From Carboxylicivirga taeanensis (GTDB lineage Bacteria > Bacteroidota > Bacteroidia > Bacteroidales > Marinilabiliaceae): DNA of 64,000 nucleotides. The notes under the pieces are model-generated. The model was not told the DNA's origin and did not search any database. It saw nothing but the letters and a program-made list of their open reading frames with translations. Below are positions 53,501 to 61,643 of the stretch, one piece after another (the stretch's first letter is position 1; every line of letters begins with the position of its first letter). The position numbers and the translations under genes were made by a program. Location: NCBI RefSeq assembly GCF_051851475.1, contig NZ_JBPUSJ010000017.1:1-64000 (forward strand). Reading direction: 5' to 3'.

Positions 53501-54264
53501 ATCAAAGTAGCCAAGATGGAGGTTTAACCATTTCGCAGTACCTGAATGGACGTATTTATAAAAAAGGCTTCCCATCCAGCGGTTTCTATTCCTACCAGTT
53601 CGATGGTTTAGATGAAAATGGACTACCCACCTTTAAATATTTGAATACGCCAGAACTTACACAAGAGGAGCAGTTGGAAAAGATGCTCGTGTATGAAGGT
53701 CAACGTACAGCGCAATACCATGGCGGATTTGGTACAGAATTCAGGTATAAACGCTTGACCATGTCGGCTAACTTTTCTTACAAATTAGGCTATAAAGTGC
53801 GTTTACTCGATTTGTACAACGGAAGTCAGCAACTACCATTACCTTATGAAAATATGCGTGCTGATTTCAACAACCGCTGGCGTCAGCCTGGCAATGAGCA
53901 ATTTACGAACATCCCTGCATTAAGTAACGATAGGCTGTTGGTAGGTGATCATGCTAGTAATTATCGTTTAGGGGGTGGTATTTTCCCTCCAGGATCAACA
54001 TTGTGGGAGCTTTACGATTTAAGCGATGCCAGAACCGTTAAAGGCGATCACATTCGTCTGACCTCTATTTCCTTGTCGTACTCAATGCCCAACCAGTTAA
54101 TAAGTAAAATGGGCCTTCAGTCGATGCGATTAGGCGTTCAGGCCAGTAACGTGGCAGTATGGGCCTTCGATAAGAAATTAAAGGGTCAGGACCCCAACCA
54201 GGTTCGAAATGTTGGTTTACCAAGTTTACCAACCTTTAGCTTTAGCCTGAATGTGAGCTTGTAG
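50545..54264 (+). CDS. SusC/RagA TonB-dependent receptor with an N-terminal STN domain
   Basis: A 1,239-residue SusC-family receptor. Signal peptide (about 1-42), STN signalling domain (about 50-115, LNMKDVSISKLFEEIRQQ), a carboxypeptidase-regulatory-like domain (about 133-210, KGVVADSETGESLPGVNI), TonB box region (DVVVTGYQV), plug (about 220-375) and a 22-strand barrel. The STN domain identifies it as a transducer that signals through the FecR/ECF pair upstream. Such receptors import oligosaccharides or, in the RagA case, peptides; the content of this locus favours a peptide. Confidence 0.93.
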   Translation: MKKKRHLSTLRPPGEQSKLWLIMRLSILLCFSAVLTVSANSYSQSKRVNLNMKDVSISKLFEEIRQQSNYSFFFNEEIMAELSTISIDRANVTVEEVLKEVLDNTNLTYTMVDDVIIIKNREEVAQQDQNSKTVIKGVVADSETGESLPGVNIMVKNGALGTVTDINGQFEILVPPSTGVLVFSFIGYETQEVKLDGQTNLNVLLMPEMHELGDVVVTGYQVIDKRELTSAIEKVTSEDLELKNALTVDQMLEGKATGLEVTNISTTPGAAAKIRIRSGNTFTGNQSPLWVIDGVIYEDPVPLSADDINSFDNVNIIGNALTGINPQDIESINVLKDASATAIYGIRAAGGVIAVTTKRGQEGKPTFSYSFSGSVVERPSYSDFELMNSKERIAVSREMYERNLGTPTGQDYENVDRIGYEGALLNYWDGTYTFEQFQNRVSYLETLNADWFDELYRPAFNQNHNVNVSGGSKSSRYYVSIGYDEQKGVEKGVDLNRITGRANLDFDLKPNIRLSLKMNGSVQEGAYNHGSVNVFNEAYYTSRTVPIYDEDGNYFYQQRPLVNRSRISDEDGGYIYGRYNVLSEIDNSAHNITNKDFGISAQLQWDITSDLTFRSLASYRNTTNLQEEWIGENTFYVAQLRTYDFIEDYIDENVDEQSTVPFGGLYSGGMTSQNTYAITNQLNYKKVLGRHVLNVNLSQEARSTEYWGANGFTVPGYVHENGRRFVYLPKVNNTPEGFDFDAYAYDNMINWFSNRQLYPSITDKVSNAMSFFGVINYVYDNRYVLNFNMRSDGTNAFGQFEEYRFKPTWSVSSRWNIHNEHFWNRDGKIDELALRVSYGVRGTIPSATPYMTIRDYGPETNNSSYFDYNENVADLVSFPQTNLRWELNKTTNVGLNYSLFAGRVSGAFDYSYSFNDDLLLMRPVSLVNGAGNQLFNGGSSDVQSYEFNIRTVNINRKDFSWSTRFNFSRNIDRVLKGFDDALRDNNQSSQDGGLTISQYLNGRIYKKGFPSSGFYSYQFDGLDENGLPTFKYLNTPELTQEEQLEKMLVYEGQRTAQYHGGFGTEFRYKRLTMSANFSYKLGYKVRLLDLYNGSQQLPLPYENMRADFNNRWRQPGNEQFTNIPALSNDRLLVGDHASNYRLGGGIFPPGSTLWELYDLSDARTVKGDHIRLTSISLSYSMPNQLISKMGLQSMRLGVQASNVAVWAFDKKLKGQDPNQVRNVGLPSLPTFSFSLNVSL

Positions 54265-54299
54265 AAATCATGGTGAAACCATTTATTAAGTTAGTCGAA

Positions 54300-55745
54300 A
54301 TGAAAAAAATATTATATCTATTAATTATAGTTGGAGGTTTAACTGCTTGTTCTGACTTTTTGGAGGAGCAATCGCAAGACTTAACGGCAGTGGAGTCGAC
54401 CGAACACTTTGCCGCACTGTTACTACAGGAGTTCAGCAATGAGTATGCGATGTTTAGTTCAGTCTATTATATGACCGATGAGTTAGAAGAAGTGGCTACT
54501 ACCTCTATCTCATATAAAGACAACAAAACCACCTACACCTGGCAGCAGGAGATAGAAATTGATGAAGATGGGAATACGGTGGTGCCATCCATCAATTCGG
54601 CCTGGGGCAATGCTTATGAAGACATTGCCATTACCAATTATGTTATTGAGTCGATTGATAACATGGAAGGAAATGAGCAAGAGAAATTATTTGTTAAAGG
54701 TGAGGCGCATTTTATCAGGGCTTTATCGTATTTTAATTTGCTTAACCTATACGGTCAGCCTTTTAATTCGGGTACCAAGGACACTGATTTAGGAGTGCCA
54801 TTGCGAACTGGTACCGATGTTCAGGTAGTAATGAAACGAAGCAGTGTTGAACAAGGCTATGTCCTTATAGAACAAGATTTATCGGATGCACGCCAGCTGC
54901 TTGCGACCAGTGGTCTTAAAAAGTCCAAATGGCATCCTTCGCCATTAGCTTGCGACCTATTGATGTCGCGTGTGAAGTTGTATCAGGAAAAGTGGGACGA
55001 CGCCATTGAGTATGCCGATAGAGTCATTAACAATGGTCAACTGGCTGTAATGCCTGTTAGCGGAGCATTTATTACCCAAGGCAATCCTGAAGTATTATAT
55101 GCCTGGCATAAAACCTACAATAGTAAACTAGGGGTGCCATCATCTAATAAACCTTTGGGGTATAGCACGCCGCAGGCTTTGCTCGATTTGTACGAAAATG
55201 GCGATAAGCGACGCTCCTTGTTTTTTGTTTCTTTTAGTATGCAGGGGGGCACTTATCACATTACCAATAAGAATGCACCAGGTTACGAAGGGACGAATTC
55301 TGATGATGTATACACAACTTTTGGTTACCAGAATATGAGAGTGGCCGAGGCTTACCTGAATAAAGCTGAAGCCCTGGCACAAAAACAGGATGCGACAGCC
55401 ATAGAGGTGATAAAGGAGCTGCATGCGACCCGTTTTAACGATGTTTCGGGCTTAGTGTATCCTGTCAGTCTGGAAGAAGTGCTGGCATATGTATATGATG
55501 AGCGTTACCGCGAGCTTTGTTACGAAGATCACCACCGTTGGTTCGACCTGCGCCGCATGAAGGAGAAAGATCCTATTAAGCATGTTTATACAACCTTAGA
55601 TTCGGAGGGGGAAGTGTCTAAAACAGAAGTGTTTGTTTTAGAATCTGATGATTTGAACTACACCTTGCCGCTTCCAATTCAGGAGCGCGAGAACAATCCT
55701 GCCATTATTAATAATGAACGGAATGATAAAGTGTCAACTCAGTAA
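54300..55745 (+). CDS. SusD/RagB family surface lipoprotein
   Basis: A 481-residue SusD-type lipoprotein (GGLTAC, Cys at residue 17) with the usual tetratricopeptide-like helices (GEAHFIRALSYFNLLNLYGQPFN, ACDLLMSRVKLYQEKWDDAIEYADRV) and the C-terminal signature ERYRELCYEDHHRWFDLRRM. It caps the SusC barrel and captures the ligand. The ATG at 54300 is preferred because a signal peptide with lipobox follows directly. It starts 36 bases after the susC stop. Confidence 0.93.
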   Translation: MKKILYLLIIVGGLTACSDFLEEQSQDLTAVESTEHFAALLLQEFSNEYAMFSSVYYMTDELEEVATTSISYKDNKTTYTWQQEIEIDEDGNTVVPSINSAWGNAYEDIAITNYVIESIDNMEGNEQEKLFVKGEAHFIRALSYFNLLNLYGQPFNSGTKDTDLGVPLRTGTDVQVVMKRSSVEQGYVLIEQDLSDARQLLATSGLKKSKWHPSPLACDLLMSRVKLYQEKWDDAIEYADRVINNGQLAVMPVSGAFITQGNPEVLYAWHKTYNSKLGVPSSNKPLGYSTPQALLDLYENGDKRRSLFFVSFSMQGGTYHITNKNAPGYEGTNSDDVYTTFGYQNMRVAEAYLNKAEALAQKQDATAIEVIKELHATRFNDVSGLVYPVSLEEVLAYVYDERYRELCYEDHHRWFDLRRMKEKDPIKHVYTTLDSEGEVSKTEVFVLESDDLNYTLPLPIQERENNPAIINNERNDKVSTQ

Positions 55746-55772
55746 TTAACTGTGGGTTAACTTAAAAACAGA

Positions 55773-56933
55773 ATGATGAAGAAATATATATTAGCTTTTG
55801 GGATTTTGTCGGTAGTAATGACAGCCTGTAGCAAAGAAGATGACCTAACACCATCTTTGGAAGACAGAGATCGAGCCATTGAGCTGGCCGATCAGTCGAA
55901 ACCTCTTGTGAAAAGATTGGTTGAGAAATTTAACTGTGGTCTGTTGTATGAGTACGATGCCAACCAGGATTTCAGATACACAGCAGAGGGCCTATCGGAA
56001 ACCGAGAAATGGAATGACATTGAAATGCCGACCATAAAGGAAGACCGTTTCACAGATAAGGATGGAAACAGCATTGATGAGTTCGAGTACATAATGAACT
56101 TTCCAGACCGCTCAATTACCATCAGTTCGTACGAAGAGCATGTAGATGCGGCCCTGAGTTTTTTAGACACAACCTTGTTTGCTTATTATCTCGAGAACAG
56201 TAAGATAGCGGAGTGTTTCCCCAATAAAATTTTGTTAGCCAGCCAGCTAAGAGCAGGAAAAGAAACTGGTTTGGAGGCGCTGACTATCTCGGACTCGAGA
56301 ATTGCAAGCTACACTAGAGACAAAAGCCTGCGATCAGTCTATAACCGTAATTCCATTGTCTTCAATGGCAATATGAAAGATATTGCGCCGTCGTATGACA
56401 CCTACAAAAAAGATAATTTCTATGTGTTTACCGTGCGCATGATGGACATGTACGATTTATATAAAGAGTTTCCCGATGAATTATTTACCAGTGTAGAGCC
56501 TTTTTATGGTGACACCATTGGGGAGGCTTATGGTCTGGAGGCACCGTATCTTTATTCACCTTATATTCCCGTTGAATGGTATCATGAGTTAGGTTTTATC
56601 GATACCAAATATTTTAATCAGTGGGAGGTGGCCTACAAACGTGATTACTCGACAAATGAATATTACGATCCATATATAAAGTCATCAAGTGGTTTTGGAA
56701 GTAGCAATAGAATTAGACCCAGACATATGTTTCTGATGAACAGAGAAGAAGACATCAGGAGTTTCCTCAATGAGTTGATTCACCGCTCAGCAGTCAGTGA
56801 TAGGTATAAGCTTGGCTTTGATGATTTGCCGGAGAATATGCGCTTGCGCAGCCGGGCAATGGCCGATGTATTTATATCATTAGGAATTGATCTAAGGGCT
56901 TTAAATCCTGAGATTGAGTCACTGTATCAATAA
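55773..56933 (+). CDS. SusCD-associated lipoprotein resembling the zinc metallohydrolase family, without HExxH
   Basis: A 386-residue lipoprotein (MTAC, Cys at residue 19). The order susC-susD-then-this gene, the start (KFNCGLLYEYDANQDFRYTAE) and the C-terminal segment NREEDIRSFLNELIHR resemble the substrate-import-associated zinc metallohydrolase lipoproteins (PF15890-like). No HExxH is present anywhere; the closest are HELGF (271-275) and NELIH (333-337). If the family assignment is right, it is an inactive or differently acting member, perhaps a surface binding protein. I rate the family call as moderate. Confidence 0.5.
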   Translation: MMKKYILAFGILSVVMTACSKEDDLTPSLEDRDRAIELADQSKPLVKRLVEKFNCGLLYEYDANQDFRYTAEGLSETEKWNDIEMPTIKEDRFTDKDGNSIDEFEYIMNFPDRSITISSYEEHVDAALSFLDTTLFAYYLENSKIAECFPNKILLASQLRAGKETGLEALTISDSRIASYTRDKSLRSVYNRNSIVFNGNMKDIAPSYDTYKKDNFYVFTVRMMDMYDLYKEFPDELFTSVEPFYGDTIGEAYGLEAPYLYSPYIPVEWYHELGFIDTKYFNQWEVAYKRDYSTNEYYDPYIKSSSGFGSSNRIRPRHMFLMNREEDIRSFLNELIHRSAVSDRYKLGFDDLPENMRLRSRAMADVFISLGIDLRALNPEIESLYQ

Positions 56934-56953
56934 TTCTATAAAATCTAAAGACA

Positions 56954-58450
56954 ATGAAAAAAAATACATTAAAAATACTAATCATCATATTGAGTATAGC
57001 AGGTTTTACGGCCTGTGAAGTGGAGCCTGACTTTCCGCTGCCCGGATTTACCGATGGAGAAAAAGAGGTTACTTTCAGAAGAGATACAGTGATGGAGGTT
57101 TATAATCTGCAATTGGCCCTGCGAATTCCCAATGGCGTGAATACCATTGAGGTTAAAGACACTTATACCAATGAGTCGCTTGGCTATGTTGAAGGTTATG
57201 AAGGCCAAACAAGCTTTACCATGGACTATGAACTGGATATAAGGTCGGTGAGTACAGATGTAGATACGATTTTGTTTCGCACTTTCAGAGTAGAGGATAC
57301 CAAGCGAATCGGCTACAACCGTACAGTTAAGTTTAATATCAAAAAAACATCGCGCCCTGAAATAATTAATTTTGAGGGAGGCAATGAAATTACACTTCAA
57401 GGGCCCATTTATAAACCAACCGGAACAGCAACTACTGGTGCTGTTCCATTAAAGTCGGTGGAGTATATTTTTAATGGCGAGCAGCGCTTTCTATTCGAAG
57501 TGCCGGCTGACACGACCATTTATGATTATGATCTGAAAAAAGGCTTGAGTTTAATGGAGGATAACATGGTTAAAGGCGATCCCTATCCTTTTAGAATTGT
57601 GGTGACAGACAGCAGAGACCGTTCGTACCAAAAAGATGTGACTTTAGTGCTAGCTTCGGTTTCGCAAATTCCATCACGAATCAATTATATCAATGAGAGA
57701 AACCGCACGGTGCCAATCGATATTTTGGTGGACGAAATGAACCGGATTGATTCAATTATTTTCTATCAAAGTTCGAATTCTACCTATATTTTTTCTTTAC
57801 AATACAATGAAGCTAATCAGGTAACATCTTTTATTAAAAAGAGCTACAATTCGAGAAATGAGATGAGCTACATGAGGGAGAATATCTTTGCCTATGGAGC
57901 CGATCAACGCGTAAAATCCGTAAAGTATATTTCTTATGAAGTATATGATGCAGCTCCGGATGAAAAGGTGGATTACGAGGAAAATGTGGTAGCACAGCGC
58001 TTTGAGTACGATGAGAATGGCTTGCCAATAAGTTTTTACGGTCAATCAGCCGTAATTGAGGGGCCTTTTTATTCTGATCCATTGGAGGTGGGTATTTCCT
58101 TGTTTAGTACGCATTGGCATAACAGTGATCCAACTTCCATCCGTCCTCAAAATGTGAGTGTGGTAACAGAGTTTAAAACCGTGTTTATGCCAACCTTTAT
58201 TGAAGGTTTGCCACCTTTTTTTAACTTCAGCGCTATTGATAACGTTTGGTTATATGATTTATTTACCCGTATGCTAATGCCTCACAAGGTTCGTTCGCAG
58301 AATGAAGACTATATTAAAGGAGGTTATGATTATTTACATGAATCAAACTACACGTACACCACAACAGAAGATGGATCAATTGAGCGTATTACGGCTGCTT
58401 TCACCAATGGAAGTGATAATTCGCTTGTTTATGAATTTGTATATGAGTAG
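56954..58450 (+). CDS. Hypothetical surface lipoprotein of the SusCD locus
   Basis: A 498-residue lipoprotein (GFTAC, Cys at residue 21). Residues about 35-235 look like two Ig-type beta domains (TYTNESLGYVEGYEGQTSF and PFRIVVTDSRDRSYQKDVTL). The C-terminal half has repeated short strands (YNEANQVTSFIKKSYNSRNE, RFEYDENGLPISFYGQ), similar to the YD/RHS-like or DUF4595-type beta repeats of Bacteroidota surface proteins. It occupies the SusE/F position and is probably a surface ligand-binding accessory. No definite family is recognised. Confidence 0.6.
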   Translation: MKKNTLKILIIILSIAGFTACEVEPDFPLPGFTDGEKEVTFRRDTVMEVYNLQLALRIPNGVNTIEVKDTYTNESLGYVEGYEGQTSFTMDYELDIRSVSTDVDTILFRTFRVEDTKRIGYNRTVKFNIKKTSRPEIINFEGGNEITLQGPIYKPTGTATTGAVPLKSVEYIFNGEQRFLFEVPADTTIYDYDLKKGLSLMEDNMVKGDPYPFRIVVTDSRDRSYQKDVTLVLASVSQIPSRINYINERNRTVPIDILVDEMNRIDSIIFYQSSNSTYIFSLQYNEANQVTSFIKKSYNSRNEMSYMRENIFAYGADQRVKSVKYISYEVYDAAPDEKVDYEENVVAQRFEYDENGLPISFYGQSAVIEGPFYSDPLEVGISLFSTHWHNSDPTSIRPQNVSVVTEFKTVFMPTFIEGLPPFFNFSAIDNVWLYDLFTRMLMPHKVRSQNEDYIKGGYDYLHESNYTYTTTEDGSIERITAAFTNGSDNSLVYEFVYE

Positions 58451-58578
58451 ATGGGCCTAAGTAAATTGAAGGCATTAATTATAAACAAAAGTGCAAGCTG
58501 ATGAATAGGATGGTGAATACAGAGAACTACTACCTGTTGATTAGTCGGCCACAATAGGTTTGAAATCTGGTTTATTAT

Positions 58579-58611
58579 AAAGTCGCACTTGGCAACTGGT
58601 GCGACTTTTTT
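58579..58611 (+). terminator. Terminator of the fecR-susCD unit
   Basis: AAAGTCGCAC/GTGCGACTTT ten-base-pair stem with T-run, about 130 bases after the last stop codon and ten bases before ECF motif copy B. Confidence 0.85.
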
Positions 58612-58620
58612 AATTATCAC

Positions 58621-58648
58621 TGTCACTCTCGTTGAATTTTCCTGCGTC
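58621..58648 (+). promoter_or_regulatory. ECF-type promoter motif, copy B (before trx1)
   Basis: TGTCACTC-N13-CTGCGTC, between the preceding terminator and the first thioredoxin gene, whose start codon is 83 bases further on. Spacing and both half-sites match copies A and C. Confidence 0.72.
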
Positions 58649-58731
58649 CTTAAATAAACATCCTGCAAAAGGAAACTCGGGAACCGAATGCTGTTTTGCG
58701 GATAACTTAGTTAAAAGTTAAATAATCATTT

Positions 58732-60072
58732 ATGAAAAAAATTACAGTTGCATTGATATGCGTATTATCCCTGCTTGGCGGTCGGGTAAATGCGCAAGGC
58801 ATTGCGTTTAAAAGCCTCGCATTTGAAGATGCGCTGGCGGAAGCTCAAAAAAGCGACAAATTAATTTTTATTGATTTTTATACCGATTGGTGTGGGCCAT
58901 GTAAAATGTTAGCCAAATCAGTATTTCCTAATCAAGAGGTTGGTCAGCTATTCAACAGGGAGTTTATCAACCTGAAGCTTAACGCCGAAAAAGAAGGACG
59001 GGCAACAGCAAAAAAATACAAAGTAAATGCTTACCCTACCTTATTATTTATTAATGGTGATGGCGAGATGATCTCTAAAGGGGTTGGCGGCAAAGATGTG
59101 GAAGGATTGATAACTTTAGCAAAGAGTGCTTTGGAGGCAAAAGACAGCGGCCTGAGTATCGCAGAGTTGAAAGAAGCGTTTGAAAACAAAAAAAACGATG
59201 AGCATTTTCTGAAATTATACATCGACAAGATGATTCAGAATCGCGAAAACCCCACGGAAGGAATCGAAGCCTGGCTAAAGGTGCAAACCCAAATAAAGGA
59301 GGACGATGTGGATATGTTCGAGTTTTTCCTGAAACACGCAAAATACATGCTGGTGGATGGCAAGGCCGAGGAGATTTTGAAAACCAACTACGATGAGTTT
59401 TTTGATATTGCCACACGTAGAGAGGAAGTGATGCTTAAAAAAATGTTTACACGAATGGTGAGTAACACAAAAGTGGCTGCCTATTCTAAACAGAATCCTG
59501 AATTAATGCGCGCTTTTGTTACCAATTGGAAAGAGTTGGAAGGGAACAACATCGATGCAACAGTTCTGAAGGAATTTGAAATGGATTGCCTGATGTTTTC
59601 AAATGATGCTGAAGGGTACAAGAAAATGGCCGTCAGCTATATCGATAGCATCATGTCAGCAAAAAGTTTGGAGCGAATTAAACAAGAAGATCAGGCCTTC
59701 TACGAAGACTATAAGACCAACACTTATAAGCCAAGTTTGTTAGGTAATGCTGTTCTCAAAAACCTGGAAAAAGGGCGCGAGGCTCTTGCGCAAACCAAGG
59801 CCATTGAAAAAACAGGCTTCAATTATCTGAAATACTGCACCAGTAAAAAAGATTTTAAGCGCTTGCACACCTGGATTGACTACGGCGAAAAGCTGGTTCC
59901 GGATGAATACAGAATGGATAATCTGAGAGCGACTGTGTACAATAAACAAGGCAAATTAAAGAAGGCCATTCACTATAAGGAATTGGCTGTGAATAAACTT
60001 CCAGAGAATGATAAAAGCAGGGGGGTATTGCAAAGGCAGCTAGATAAAATGAAAAACAAGCAACAGAACTAA
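58732..60072 (+). CDS. Secreted thioredoxin-fold protein with a long helical C-terminus, copy 1
   Basis: A 446-residue protein: signal peptide (about 1-22, ending VNAQG), thioredoxin domain (about 25-150) with WCGPCK at 53-58 and the cis-Pro in AYPTLLF. A C-terminal region of about 290 residues is mainly helical and TPR-like at its end (EKLVPDEYRMDNLRATVYNKQGKLKKAIHYKELA). It should be periplasmic or outer-membrane-facing, with the redox-active CXXC intact. It is the first of three similar genes, preceded by its own ECF-type site. The role of the long tail is unknown. Confidence 0.85.
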   Translation: MKKITVALICVLSLLGGRVNAQGIAFKSLAFEDALAEAQKSDKLIFIDFYTDWCGPCKMLAKSVFPNQEVGQLFNREFINLKLNAEKEGRATAKKYKVNAYPTLLFINGDGEMISKGVGGKDVEGLITLAKSALEAKDSGLSIAELKEAFENKKNDEHFLKLYIDKMIQNRENPTEGIEAWLKVQTQIKEDDVDMFEFFLKHAKYMLVDGKAEEILKTNYDEFFDIATRREEVMLKKMFTRMVSNTKVAAYSKQNPELMRAFVTNWKELEGNNIDATVLKEFEMDCLMFSNDAEGYKKMAVSYIDSIMSAKSLERIKQEDQAFYEDYKTNTYKPSLLGNAVLKNLEKGREALAQTKAIEKTGFNYLKYCTSKKDFKRLHTWIDYGEKLVPDEYRMDNLRATVYNKQGKLKKAIHYKELAVNKLPENDKSRGVLQRQLDKMKNKQQN

Positions 60073-60137
60073 TGTTTGGCAAGATGAGCTTGCTCAAAGG
60101 CTGCAATACATTCATTTATCAAAAAGAAATTAGACCA

Positions 60138-61466
60138 ATGAAAAAAATTTATAGTACACTATTATTGATGCTGATGGCTGCAGGCCTTTTTGCCCAAGGC
60201 ATCAGCTTCGAATCAGGCACTTTAAAAGAGGCCTTAGCAAAGGTAAAGGCCGAAAATAAGCTCTTATTTATTGATGGGTATGCTGTTTGGTGCGGACCAT
60301 GTAAGCATATGGCTAAAACCGTGTTTATGGAAGAAGAGGTAGGGAACTACTTTGATGAACACCTGGTCGCATTAAAGGTGGATGTGGAGCGTGGTGAAGG
60401 ACCGATGATTAAACGTAAGTATGGCATTCAGGGACTACCAGGCTATGTGTTTTTAGATGGCGAAGGCAATGTGGTTTACCGTTTCTCAGCTGCAATGCCT
60501 ACTGAGCTTTTTATGAAAGAAGTGAAGTTGGCCATTGAGTACTCAAAAGACCCCAATAGTGTGGGCCGTTTGGCCGAGCGATACAATACCGAAAAGGAGG
60601 ATGAGCACTTTTTAAAGATGTATCTTGGTAAGCTGAAAGAAAGCAAATCAACGAATTACACCCATATTCTCGAGCAGTATTTAAGCGTTCAGAAAAGCAT
60701 TGATGAGTCGAGCAAAGAAATGGTGGTGCTATTATCAGACCATTATGAGGAGATCATCTTTGGAGGAATGGCCGATGAAATTATTCAGCGTAATTTCGGC
60801 TCAGAAGCATGGAAGCAATACATTCGAAAAGATATTCGTGAAGCATTTCAGAATTTGCCCAAGAGCATGATTGAAAAAACAACCGATTATGCCATTGCTA
60901 AAAAGGATACCAGCATCTTGGAGTTGGCATTAGCACGTGCTGCCGACGCTGGTATAAAAGTGGATGATAACCAGCGCAAAAGAACCTACACGTTTTTCTA
61001 CGAGAAAGCAGGTATGGGCGAAAAATATAAGGCCTTAGTACGCGATAATAACGAGGCTTTTATTCAATCGGTTGATGTTGAACGTTTACGAAATGGCTAT
61101 TTAAATGTCATGAAACGTAAGGCAGAAGGCGATACGCAGGCCTTGGCATCTATCCCGCATTCGGTACGAGCCAGTCAGCAAATTTCAGCTATGGTGTATT
61201 GCTATGCCAAATTTGCGCGCACAGAACAGGAGAAAAAGGATGTACGGCGTTGGATGAAAGTGGCTTATGATATTATACCTGGCGATGCTGCTATAACACG
61301 TCAGTATGCCACACTTCTTTATGTGATGGATGGAGACAAGGAAGAAGCCATTAAACTCATGGAAGAAGCTTATCAGTACTCGTTGGAAAATGAGAATAAG
61401 CGCAATGTGTCGATCAAAAAAGACCTGGAGTTAATGAAGGCCGGTAAAAGCATAGTTTTAAAATAG
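60138..61466 (+). CDS. Secreted thioredoxin-fold protein, copy 2
   Basis: A 442-residue paralogue of the previous gene: signal peptide (1-19, AGLFAQG), WCGPCK at 51-56, and cis-Pro segment GLPGYVFLDGEGN instead of the YPTLLF type. The helical tail is similar in length but diverged. The gap after trx1 is 65 bases and contains neither a terminator nor an ECF-type site, so it is co-transcribed with copy 1. The ATG at 60138 is preferred because a signal peptide starts there; the upstream frame overlaps the trx1 stop codon. Confidence 0.85.
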   Translation: MKKIYSTLLLMLMAAGLFAQGISFESGTLKEALAKVKAENKLLFIDGYAVWCGPCKHMAKTVFMEEEVGNYFDEHLVALKVDVERGEGPMIKRKYGIQGLPGYVFLDGEGNVVYRFSAAMPTELFMKEVKLAIEYSKDPNSVGRLAERYNTEKEDEHFLKMYLGKLKESKSTNYTHILEQYLSVQKSIDESSKEMVVLLSDHYEEIIFGGMADEIIQRNFGSEAWKQYIRKDIREAFQNLPKSMIEKTTDYAIAKKDTSILELALARAADAGIKVDDNQRKRTYTFFYEKAGMGEKYKALVRDNNEAFIQSVDVERLRNGYLNVMKRKAEGDTQALASIPHSVRASQQISAMVYCYAKFARTEQEKKDVRRWMKVAYDIIPGDAAITRQYATLLYVMDGDKEEAIKLMEEAYQYSLENENKRNVSIKKDLELMKAGKSIVLK

Positions 61467-61507
61467 TTTTGATAATAGATTCACTCTTTTGGTTTTAGAT
61501 TAATAAC

Positions 61508-61548
61508 ATCGCTCCGGGAATAGTTTATTACGGAGCGATTTTTTTTTG
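61508..61548 (+). terminator. Terminator after trx2
   Basis: ATCGCTCCG/CGGAGCGAT stem with a 14-base loop and nine or ten T. It separates the trx1-trx2 unit from the trx3-peptidase unit. Confidence 0.85.
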
Positions 61549-61554
61549 ACCCTT

Positions 61555-61582
61555 TGTCACTCTTTACACGCAATTTTGGGTC
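61555..61582 (+). promoter_or_regulatory. ECF-type promoter motif, copy C (before trx3)
   Basis: TGTCACTC-N13-TTGGGTC, six bases after the terminator T-run and 61 bases before the trx3 start codon. The right half has GGGTC where copies A and B have GCGTC. Confidence 0.65.
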
Positions 61583-61643
61583 TTATCAAAAAGAGGCATC
61601 AAGGCAGAAAAATCAGGTTATTGTATCACTTAGTAAAATTACT

